A stretch of 6,887 bases of DNA from Bifidobacterium breve (GTDB taxonomy: Bacteria > Actinomycetota > Actinomycetes > Mycobacteriales > Mycobacteriaceae), in the NCBI GenBank assembly GCA_945882475.1, contig CAMCWJ010000162.1:1-6887 (forward strand), written 5' to 3'. The translations under genes were made by a program, and so were the position numbers. Shown here piece after piece: positions 1 through 5,104 of the stretch. The notes beneath the pieces were generated by a model. It had not been told where the DNA came from. It searched no databases and worked only from the letters and a program-made list of their open reading frames with translations. Positions within the stretch are counted from its first letter, which is position 1, and each line of letters begins with the position of its first letter.

Positions 1-555
1 CTTTCCGCCAGCCTGCTGACATCGCTGGGGCTCGGATCGGCATTCATCAGCGTGCACAGAAGCAACGACCTCCGCGGCGAGGCGGTGGCGCCGCCGCCTC
101 CGCCGATATCCGAAGACCAGGCCCGCGAACAGGTGGTCGGCGCCGCCCGGCAATTCGTCGGCGCGGGCCGATTGACCGGCCGATTGACCTCCGCCGACGG
201 GACCTACCTGCTGGCAACGTGCTCGAACGACAACGAACCGCCCTATCAGGGCACCGGGTATCTGACCTTTGACGTGCCGACCATCACCGAGACGCCCGCC
301 TTCTTCCGCGAGATCGCACGTGACATGACCGGCCGCGGGTGGCGGGAAGGACAGTCGCCGGCCCACCACCCGGGAGGCAAGACGCTGATCAAGGACTCGG
401 TGATCGCGCAGTACTACCGTGACCCGAACCTGCCCGATCGCGGGGTGTTGCAGGTCTACGGGGAGTGCCGGGTGGTCACCGACCATCGGCTGGACACCAC
501 CGGATTCGTCGACATCACCGCCGAGTTGGCCCGCCCGGCGCCGGGCACCCCCTGA
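1..555 (+). CDS. Membrane-anchored protein of unknown function, 3' part (5' end outside window)
   Basis: The frame is open from base 1 to the TGA at 553-555, giving 184 visible residues, so the true start lies upstream. The first 17 residues are small and hydrophobic (Leu/Ser/Ala/Gly) and look like the end of a transmembrane or signal-anchor helix. A short charged stretch and a five-proline linker (about visible residues 31-35) follow, then a soluble domain of about 145 residues. This topology suggests an extracytoplasmic domain tethered to the membrane. Two cysteines, at visible residues 74 (ATCSND) and 156 (YGECRV), could form a disulfide. The GTG at 52 is in frame but lies inside the hydrophobic helix and is probably a valine codon rather than the start. 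I do not recognise the family. It ends 90 bp before fdxA and is unlikely to share its promoter. Confidence 0.75.
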   Translation, partial: LSASLLTSLGLGSAFISVHRSNDLRGEAVAPPPPPISEDQAREQVVGAARQFVGAGRLTGRLTSADGTYLLATCSNDNEPPYQGTGYLTFDVPTITETPAFFREIARDMTGRGWREGQSPAHHPGGKTLIKDSVIAQYYRDPNLPDRGVLQVYGECRVVTDHRLDTTGFVDITAELARPAPGTP

Positions 556-571
556 ACGCATACCGGGCGCA

Positions 572-591
572 TTGGTGACTTTGGTCCCCGG
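572..591 (+). promoter_or_regulatory. DosR (DevR) box, distal, strong match
   Basis: The 20 bases TTGGTGACTTTGGTCCCCGG match the published mycobacterial DosR consensus TTSGGGACTWWAGTCCCSAA at 16 of 20 positions. The GACT core and GTCCC half-site are intact, and mismatches are at positions 5, 12, 19 and 20. The box lies 55-74 bp before the fdxA start. The M. tuberculosis fdxA orthologue (Rv2007c) belongs to the DosR hypoxia/NO regulon, which supports the assignment. Binding is inferred from sequence only. Confidence 0.75.
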
Positions 592-592
592 C

Positions 593-612
593 GCGTCGAC
601 CTTTGTCCCGTG
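593..612 (+). promoter_or_regulatory. DosR box, proximal, weaker match
   Basis: This second site matches the DosR consensus at 12 of 20 positions, with a perfect GTCCCG half-site (605-610) and a GAC in the left half. It is centred 21 bp, two helical turns, from the distal box. It ends where a -35 element would sit for the -10 at 634-639. Tandem boxes with the proximal one next to the -35 are typical of DosR-activated promoters. On its own the match would be weak; its phase and position raise it. Confidence 0.5.
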
Positions 613-633
613 TCTGGTACGCGCAGTAACAGA

Positions 634-639
634 TAGACT
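634..639 (+). promoter_or_regulatory. -10 hexamer of fdxA, leaderless arrangement
   Basis: TAGACT fits the mycobacterial TANNNT -10. Six bases separate it from the A of the fdxA ATG at 646, so the predicted first transcribed base is at or next to the start codon. There is no Shine-Dalgarno sequence in the 20 bases before the ATG, consistent with a leaderless mRNA. There is no good -35, as expected for an activator-dependent promoter. Confidence 0.6.
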
Positions 640-645
640 GCGCTC

Positions 646-987
646 ATGACCTACGTGATCACCAGCGCCTGTGTCGACGTCAAGCACAAGGCGTGCGCCC
701 AGGAATGTCCGGTTGACTGCATCTACGAGGGCGACCGGGCCATGTACATCAATCCCGACGAGTGCGTCGAATGCGGCGCCTGCCGTTTGCTCTGCGAGGT
801 GGATGCCATTTTCTTCGAGGGCGACCTGCCCGAATCGGAGGAGAAGTTCCTTGCCGACAACGCCGCTTTCTTCACCGAGGTGCTGCCCGGTCGGGCCGCA
901 CCGTTGGGCGCACCGGGCGGGGCCACGGATTGCGGGCCCATCGGGGTAGACACCCCGATGGTCGCCGCGCTTCCCGGGCGGCACTGA
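646..987 (+). CDS. fdxA: Seven-iron ferredoxin FdxA ([3Fe-4S] + [4Fe-4S])
   Basis: This encodes a 113-residue low-potential electron carrier of the cytosol. Eight cysteines follow the Azotobacter ferredoxin I pattern: C9, C17, C21, C25, C40, C43, C46 and C50. By analogy C9, C17 and C50 bind the 3Fe-4S cluster, and C21, C40, C43 and C46 bind the 4Fe-4S cluster. The segment CPVDCIYEGDR and the tail motifs LPGRAAPLG and GVDTPMVA closely resemble M. tuberculosis Rv2007c as I recall it, and the length is about the same. C50 is followed by Glu, where many bacterial ferredoxins have Pro. An additional C96 in the tail is unlikely to bind a cluster. Two DosR-type boxes lie upstream. A P450 gene lies nearby, so FdxA could be a redox partner, but most mycobacterial P450 ferredoxins are smaller single-cluster proteins. 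Confidence 0.92.
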   Translation: MTYVITSACVDVKHKACAQECPVDCIYEGDRAMYINPDECVECGACRLLCEVDAIFFEGDLPESEEKFLADNAAFFTEVLPGRAAPLGAPGGATDCGPIGVDTPMVAALPGRH

Positions 988-1008
988 GGGACGGTCGGGG
1001 GGAGCCTC

Positions 1009-1014
1009 TACAAT
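1009..1014 (+). promoter_or_regulatory. Candidate -10 of ldtA (TACAAT)
   Basis: TACAAT matches the SigA-type TANNNT -10 and is nearly the bacterial consensus. It predicts a start near 1021 and a leader of about 30 bases containing the GAAGGA ribosome-binding site at 1036-1041. There is no convincing -35. It shows that ldtA need not depend on fdxA transcription. Confidence 0.5.
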
Positions 1015-1050
1015 GAGGGCTCGCTGACGCCCACTGAAGGACAGGTAGCC

Positions 1051-1806
1051 ATGGTCGGAGCAGTTCGACGGATTCTCGCCGCCGCGGGCATCGCCATGGT
1101 CGCATTGACCGCTGCGGCACCGAGCAGCCTGGCTGCGGTGGCCCCGTCGACATCAGTGGGGGGCGTCGCGTCGGTACGGCCGATCAACGGTCAGACCGTT
1201 GGCGTCGCCCATCCGATCATCGTCACGTTCAGCCGAAATGTGTTGGACCGCACTGCTGCCGAGCGCAGCATCGTGGTCACATCGCCGAACGCTCCGACCG
1301 GCCGCTTCGAATGGCTCAGCGACACCGTCGTGCAGTGGGTTCCGGATACCTACTGGCCGGCCCACTCGCGGATCACCCTGATGGCCGGCGGCGAGCGCCG
1401 CAGTTTCGGCACCGGGTCCACCGTTCTGGGGGTGGCCAGCATTTCCGCGCACACCTTCACGGTGAGCATCGACGGTGTGATCATGCGGCAGATGCCGGCG
1501 TCGATGGGCAAGCCCCGGTTCGCGACGCCGATCGGATCGTTCACCGTGCTGGAGAAGGCCAAGTCCATCGTGATGGACTCCAGCACCATCGGCATCCCGC
1601 TGACCGACCCCGAGGGCTACAAGATCAAGGTGGCCGACGCGATCAGGATCACCTGGGGTGGGGTTTACATCCACTCGGCGCCGTGGTCGGTGGGATCGCA
1701 GGGATACGCCAACGTCAGCCACGGCTGCATCAATCTCGGCCCGGACAACGCCCTCTGGTACTTCAACCAGGTGGGCATCGGGGATCCGGTCGTCGTCAAC
1801 GGCTGA
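1051..1806 (+). CDS. ldtA: L,D-transpeptidase, LdtMt1 type (Ig-like + YkuD domains)
   Basis: This exported enzyme forms 3-3 (meso-DAP to meso-DAP) cross-links in peptidoglycan, using tetrapeptide stems as donors. The protein has 251 residues, the same length as M. tuberculosis LdtMt1 (Rv0116c) as I recall it. A signal peptide covers about residues 1-29 (Arg6-Arg7, a hydrophobic core, then SLAA). An Ig-like domain follows (about 35-122, starting VASVRPINGQTVGVAHP), then a YkuD catalytic domain (about 125-250, starting GVASISAHTFTVS). The active-site motif is complete: H208 in VYIHSAPW, and S223-H224-G225-C226-I-N with nucleophile C226. The start is set by GAAGGA at 1036-1041, nine bases before the ATG. 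The family is sensitive to carbapenems and is implicated in non-growing mycobacteria. The upstream gap to fdxA is 63 bp, on the same strand. Confidence 0.95.
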   Translation: MVGAVRRILAAAGIAMVALTAAAPSSLAAVAPSTSVGGVASVRPINGQTVGVAHPIIVTFSRNVLDRTAAERSIVVTSPNAPTGRFEWLSDTVVQWVPDTYWPAHSRITLMAGGERRSFGTGSTVLGVASISAHTFTVSIDGVIMRQMPASMGKPRFATPIGSFTVLEKAKSIVMDSSTIGIPLTDPEGYKIKVADAIRITWGGVYIHSAPWSVGSQGYANVSHGCINLGPDNALWYFNQVGIGDPVVVNG

Positions 1807-1820
1807 CGGGCTCCGGTCAG
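1803..1820. terminator. Inverted repeat across the convergent stop codons (possible two-way terminator)
   Basis: CTGAC at 1803-1807 and GTCAG at 1816-1820 are inverted arms around an 8-base GC-rich loop. The arms contain the TGA of ldtA (1804-1806) and, on the other strand, the TGA of the P450 gene (1817-1819). There is no T-tract, and a five-pair stem is short, so termination is only a possibility suggested by its place between convergent genes. Confidence 0.25.
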
Positions 1821-3058
1821 GCACTCCGGCCGGAGTAGTCCACGTTCCAGTGCTTGATTCCGTTGAGCCAGCCTGATCGGAGCCGCTCGGGCTCAGACAG
1901 CGGTACCAGGTCGGGCATCTGATCGGCGATGGCGTTGAACATCAGGTCGACCGTCATCCGGGCCAGGTTGGCTCCGATGCAGTAATGCGCCCCGGTTCCG
2001 CCGAACCCGACGTGCGGGTTGGGATCGCGCAGGATGTTGAATGCGAACGGATCGTCGAAGACATCCTCGTCGAAGTTGGCCGACCGGTACACCATGACGA
2101 CCCGCTGACCCTTCTTGATCGTGACACCGCCGAGTTCAACGTCGCTGAGCGCCGTGCGCTGGAACGAGGTGACCGGAGTGGCCCAGCGGACGATCTCATC
2201 GACGGCGGTGACCGGACGCAACTTCTTGTAGAGCTCCCACTGCTCGGGGAATTCGGTGAACGCGATCATCCCGTGGGTGATCGAGTTGCGGGTGGTCTCG
2301 TTGCCCGCTACCGCCAGCAGGATGACGAAGAAACCGAACTCGTCGTCGGAGAGCTTGTGACCCTCGACGTCGGCCTGCACCAGCTTGGTCACCAAATCGT
2401 CGCGTGGGTTGGCATTGCGATCGGCGGCCATCTGCATCGCGTACATGATCAGCTCGACGGACGCGGCCATCGCGTCGTTGGTGGCGAACTCGGGATCGGA
2501 GTCGCCGACCATCTGATTGGACCAGTCGAAGAGTTTCTTGCGCTCGTCCTGGGGAACGCCCATCAGTCCGGCGATGGCCTGCAGGGGCAATTCGCACGAC
2601 ACCTGCTCAACGAAATCACCCGAGCCCTCGGCCGCGGCGTCCCGGACGATCGCCGCCGCACGCTGCTGGAGTTCGGCGCGCAGCATCTCCACTGCGCGTG
2701 GCGTGAAGGCCCTCGAGATGATCTTGCGCAGGTGGGTGTGGTGCGGGGCGTCCATATTGAGCAGAACGAACTTGCCGCTCTCGATGTGGTCGGCCGTGGT
2801 GCCTTCCTTATAGCGGGGCAGCGCGGTGTTCTGCAGGCTGGAGAAGACATCGCTGCGTCGCGAGATCTCTTTGACGTCTTTGTGTTTGGTGATGACCCAG
2901 TAGCCGTTGTCTCCGAAACCGCCGACGCCGGGCGGCTGCTCGTTCCACCAGATCGGCGCCGTCCGCCGTAGCTCGGCAAGTTCCTCGACCGGCAACCGTT
3001 CGGCGTGTACGTCGGGATCGGTGAAGTCGAATCCCGGTGGCAGATTGGGGTTCGGCAT
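1817..3058 (-). CDS. cyp125: CYP125-type cytochrome P450 (steroid C26/C27 monooxygenase)
   Basis: CYP125 oxidises the terminal methyl of the cholesterol or cholestenone side chain, the first step of side-chain degradation, using electrons from a ferredoxin. The 413-residue protein shows the P450 landmarks in order: I-helix AGNETTR (251-257), K-helix ExxR as EIVR (288-291), and heme loop FGGTGAHYC with ligand C360. Stretches such as PNLPPGFDFTDP, FVEQVSCELPLQAIAG, NPHVGFGGTGAHYCIGANLARM and LRSGWLNGIKHW are near-identical to M. tuberculosis CYP125A1 (Rv3545c) as I recall it. I chose the ATG at 3058 because AAGGAGGAG lies nine bases before it. The frame extends to an ATG at 3112 that has no ribosome-binding site. 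No fadA5 or other cholesterol-cluster gene is adjacent, so this may be a CYP125 paralogue rather than the cluster copy. No KstR-type operator was found in the 108 bp upstream. Confidence 0.9.
   Translation of the reverse strand: MPNPNLPPGFDFTDPDVHAERLPVEELAELRRTAPIWWNEQPPGVGGFGDNGYWVITKHKDVKEISRRSDVFSSLQNTALPRYKEGTTADHIESGKFVLLNMDAPHHTHLRKIISRAFTPRAVEMLRAELQQRAAAIVRDAAAEGSGDFVEQVSCELPLQAIAGLMGVPQDERKKLFDWSNQMVGDSDPEFATNDAMAASVELIMYAMQMAADRNANPRDDLVTKLVQADVEGHKLSDDEFGFFVILLAVAGNETTRNSITHGMIAFTEFPEQWELYKKLRPVTAVDEIVRWATPVTSFQRTALSDVELGGVTIKKGQRVVMVYRSANFDEDVFDDPFAFNILRDPNPHVGFGGTGAHYCIGANLARMTVDLMFNAIADQMPDLVPLSEPERLRSGWLNGIKHWNVDYSGRSA
1823..1836. repeat. Perfect 14-bp palindrome at the 3' end of the P450 gene
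   Basis: ACTCCGGCCGGAGT is a perfect inverted repeat lying three bases beyond the convergent hairpin, inside the last codons of the P450 gene (Tyr-Ser-Gly-Arg region). It could reinforce transcript folding near the end of both genes. It could equally be chance, since CCGG-rich palindromes arise easily in GC-rich coding DNA. Confidence 0.3.
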
Positions 3059-3067
3059 GCGACGCGA

Positions 3068-3076
3068 CTCCTCCTT
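3068..3076 (-). promoter_or_regulatory. Strong ribosome-binding site that sets the P450 start
   Basis: On the minus strand this reads AAGGAGGAG, an almost perfect anti-16S match, with nine bases before the ATG at 3058. It favours the 413-residue protein over the 431-residue one that would start at 3112. Confidence 0.85.
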
Positions 3077-3166
3077 GAGATGGCTGGGCCCCGGGTGAGG
3101 GCTCCTGAACATGCCTACACCGCGACGAGCGTAGGTGGCAGCCGGTTGGGGAAACTGATGCGGCCG

Positions 3167-3850
3167 TCAGCCGCCCGGCTTCGAGGTCGTCGGGGTGATC
3201 GTGACCGTGGTGGTGCTCACCGTCGTCGTGACACTGCTTCCGGTTGACGACGTACTGGTCGCCCCAGTACTGGTCGCCCCGGCACTGGTCGCCCCGGTAC
3301 TGGTCGCCCCGGTACTCGACGCTGTCGAACTGGTCGCCCCAGTACCGGCGGGGGAGAAGCGCGGCTGTTGGAACTCCGTCCACGGCGCGCGGTACAACAC
3401 GGTGTCGCCTTCGGCGATCAGGAAGGTCGTCGAGGTGACCGAGTAGGTCACCCCGTCCCGGTCGGCGATGACCGCGCCATCGGTACCCCGGGTGGCAGGC
3501 ATGACGATCGAGGCTTCGTCGCTGAGTCGGACTCCGCGGTACTCCAACTCGCCGTCTCGGTCGACGCAGATGGCCACCAGGGACCGGGAGGTCCGGCCGT
3601 AGGCCATCAGGATCTGGCCATCATCACACCGGGCAGCGGTGCCGACGTAGCCGTATTCGTCGGCGGAAAATGCGGCCGACGACGTTGCGCTGACGCTGGT
3701 GCTGGCCGGTGTCGAGGGGTCCGCCGCTGCCCCCGGCAGCCCGGACTGGCCATTGACGATCACAACGGCACCAGCCAGTGCTGCCGCGCCCAGACCGATC
3801 GCGGCCGACACTGCGCGGGTCATGCGCCGGTTGGGATGATGCTCAGACAT
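3167..3850 (-). CDS. Exported or anchored protein with a Ser/Thr/Gly/Ala repeat tail, function unknown
   Basis: The protein has 227 residues. A short charged N-terminus (MSEHHPNRRMTR) precedes one hydrophobic helix (about 13-33), either a signal peptide or a membrane anchor with the rest outside the cell. A Ser/Thr/Ala-rich linker (about 40-62) leads to a compact domain of about 100 residues (65-167) with two cysteines, C75 (AARCDDGQ) and C95 (VAICVDRDG), probably disulfide-bonded. The tail (170-227) is almost only Gly, Ala, Ser, Thr and Val, with repeated TGATS units and then Thr-rich sequence, a plausible target for mycobacterial O-mannosylation. Minus-strand GGGAGG lies three to four bases before the ATG, which is close but usable. 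It lies 108 bp upstream of the P450 gene on the same strand; co-transcription is possible but unproven. I do not recognise a named family. Confidence 0.8.
   Translation of the reverse strand: MSEHHPNRRMTRAVSAAIGLGAAALAGAVVIVNGQSGLPGAAADPSTPASTSVSATSSAAFSADEYGYVGTAARCDDGQILMAYGRTSRSLVAICVDRDGELEYRGVRLSDEASIVMPATRGTDGAVIADRDGVTYSVTSTTFLIAEGDTVLYRAPWTEFQQPRFSPAGTGATSSTASSTGATSTGATSAGATSTGATSTSSTGSSVTTTVSTTTVTITPTTSKPGG
3253..3342 (+). repeat. 15-bp tandem repeat, six units (coding minisatellite)
   Basis: Six consecutive 15-base units have the consensus TACTGGTCGCCCCGG. Units 1-4 (3253-3312) and 6 (3328-3342) differ by one or two bases; unit 5 (3313-3327) has diverged. On the minus strand each unit encodes one TGATS-like pentapeptide in the tail of the gene at 3167-3850. 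The unit is a multiple of three, so copy changes keep the frame. Confidence 0.9.
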
Positions 3851-3940
3851 CCGCCTCCCTTTCGCTGTGCCTCAAGCGAACCATCTTCGGAGCCGATTCG
3901 GGCGCTGCCGCCACGGCGTTTCGGCCACTCCGTTGACCGC

Positions 3941-3946
3941 TACCCT
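3941..3946 (+). promoter_or_regulatory. -10 hexamer, leaderless arrangement, for the gene at 3953
   Basis: TACCCT fits TANNNT and lies six bases before the GTG at 3953, the spacing that places the first transcribed base on the start codon. The 20 bases before the GTG lack a Shine-Dalgarno sequence. Confidence 0.5.
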
Positions 3947-3952
3947 CGGTGG

Positions 3953-4561
3953 GTGACCACGCAGCGACTGGTTTTCACCGGGCATATCGCTAGCTTCGGC
4001 ACCGCCGCCGGCATCCGGTTCGTGGTCGGCGTGTGGGCGCAGTCGCCGTTCGGGGCCTTCGCCGACGTGATGGTGCAGACCCTGGCCGACGACCGGGTCC
4101 TGCTGGCGCCGACCCACCAGATCGCGGACTTCCTCGCCTCGACCTACAGCTTCGACCGGTTCGATGTTGGCGCGGTCACCGCGACCCTGTCGGGCGACCG
4201 GTTGACGGTCGCCGCGCCGGGCCTGGCCGCCGAGGTCGCCGTCGGCCGGTCGGCGCCACTGGACGCGGTGCTGCGGTTGGTGCCGGGCCGAGTGGCGAGC
4301 TCCCCGTGGTGGCTGCGGGCGATCGATCCCGTCGTGTCCCGCGTCATCCCGGGCGTGCACACCGCCGGACGCGCCGGAAATGGCCGTCGAGAGTACTTCG
4401 GGGTGCGGCGCGCCCGACGGATCGAAGCGGTTGCCGGCAGTTTCGCGGGTCGGGATCTCGGCGGCCTCGCGGCACTGCGACCGCCGGTCGATTTCGGCTT
4501 CTCCTCGGCGCTGCCGAGCCCGCAGATCCTGGCGGTCACGACGACCATCGACTTAACCTGA
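3953..4561 (+). CDS. Conserved-looking cytosolic protein, function unknown (202 aa)
   Basis: The frame is open far upstream through the divergent gene, so the start must be inferred. I chose the GTG at 3953 because it is the first start codon clear of the divergent gene with a promoter-like sequence: a TACCCT -10 exactly six bases upstream. The product is 202 residues with no signal peptide and no clear transmembrane helix. Its composition suggests a beta-rich soluble fold: segments such as GIRFVVGVWAQSPFGAFADVMVQ, DRVLLAPTHQIADF and ILAVTTTIDLT alternate polar and hydrophobic residues. A basic patch, GRREYFGVRRARR, spans about 145-156. There are no cysteines. I recognise no catalytic motif or named family. 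The gene diverges from the exported protein at 3850 and ends 93 bp before the small secreted protein on the same strand. Confidence 0.75.
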   Translation: MTTQRLVFTGHIASFGTAAGIRFVVGVWAQSPFGAFADVMVQTLADDRVLLAPTHQIADFLASTYSFDRFDVGAVTATLSGDRLTVAAPGLAAEVAVGRSAPLDAVLRLVPGRVASSPWWLRAIDPVVSRVIPGVHTAGRAGNGRREYFGVRRARRIEAVAGSFAGRDLGGLAALRPPVDFGFSSALPSPQILAVTTTIDLT

Positions 4562-4641
4562 CCCGCCCCGCCCGATCGACGGCGCGCACAGATTTCCGAC
4601 GAGCCCGCGCGGTTTCGCCAAGCCGAGCCCGAACGCCGGGT

Positions 4642-4647
4642 TAGGCT
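4642..4647 (+). promoter_or_regulatory. -10 hexamer, leaderless arrangement, for the gene at 4655
   Basis: TAGGCT fits TANNNT and is followed by seven bases and then the ATG at 4655. The gap contains no purine-rich ribosome-binding site. A transcript from here would start at or one base before the ATG. Confidence 0.55.
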
Positions 4648-4654
4648 CTGCGCT

Positions 4655-5095
4655 ATGTTCCGCGAACTCGTCATCGCAGCAGCCATCACCGGCAGCGCGC
4701 TCGGTGCCGCGCCGGCCGCGTCGGCCGACGGCCCCTATGCCGGGGACGTGCCGGGAATCACCTACGGCGCCAACCTGAGCGCACCCTGCTACCAGTGGGA
4801 CAAGTTCATCTTCGGCCGGGGCCGCGACGGCCAGCCGATGGCCTGCCACTTCATCGAGAATCAGTCCTACGTGGGCCTGTACCGGCCACCGGCGGGCACC
4901 GGATTCTGGATGATCTCGCCGAAGCTGTACGGGGTTCAGACGCCTGGGACGCCGTGCCCGGGTCCCCAGGCCGCCGCCCAGTCTCCGGAGGGCTTCCCGA
5001 TGTTGTGCCGGGGCGCCCTGGGCTGGCAGTCCGGGTACCTCAAGGCCGGTGACTGGGCCAACGGAAGCTACTTCTTCCCGGCCCCGGCCCCCTAA
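4655..5095 (+). CDS. Small secreted four-cysteine protein, function unknown
   Basis: The protein has 146 residues with a clear Sec signal peptide: Arg3, a hydrophobic core (about 5-18), and an Ala-Ala-Ser-Ala motif with likely cleavage after A24. The mature part is about 122 residues, rich in Gly, Pro, Trp and Tyr, with four cysteines at 45 (APCYQW), 64 (MACHF), 101 (TPCPG) and 118 (MLCRG). These suit two disulfides in a small extracellular protein. It resembles the small exported M. tuberculosis protein Rv1891 as I remember it, in length, cysteine pattern and the phrase IFGRG; this recall is uncertain. In M. tuberculosis Rv1891 lies a few genes from Rv1894c, and here the convergent neighbour is an Rv1894c-like gene, nine bases away, which fits. 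No enzymatic motif is visible. Confidence 0.85.
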   Translation: MFRELVIAAAITGSALGAAPAASADGPYAGDVPGITYGANLSAPCYQWDKFIFGRGRDGQPMACHFIENQSYVGLYRPPAGTGFWMISPKLYGVQTPGTPCPGPQAAAQSPEGFPMLCRGALGWQSGYLKAGDWANGSYFFPAPAP

Positions 5096-5104
5096 CCAGA
5101 CCCG

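Noticed and set aside
1..54. GTG at 52 as the start of the first gene
   Set aside because: The same frame is open to the window edge and encodes a hydrophobic helix through this codon, so the start is upstream.
1985..2971. Long open frame on the plus strand antisense to the P450 gene
   Set aside because: It is a shadow of GC-rich codon bias: the opposite strand encodes an intact P450 with all its motifs, and this frame shows no start signal or known motif.
3059..3112. Upstream ATG at 3112 that would extend the P450 to 431 residues
   Set aside because: It has no ribosome-binding site, while the ATG at 3058 has AAGGAGGAG at nine bases. The extra 18 residues are Pro/Ser/His-rich and do not resemble the CYP125 N-terminus I recall.
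3100..3120. Possible KstR operator before the P450 gene (GAACATGC)
   Set aside because: Only one half-site (AAC) is present; the required GTT half is GCC, so it does not fit TNNAACNNGTTNNA.
3253..3342. CRISPR array
   Set aside because: The 15-bp units are directly contiguous with no spacers and lie in frame inside a coding region.
3368..3952. Upstream extension of the gene at 3953 in the same open frame
   Set aside because: It would overlap the divergent exported-protein gene almost completely. The GTG at 3953 has a properly placed -10, and the extension has shadow-like composition.
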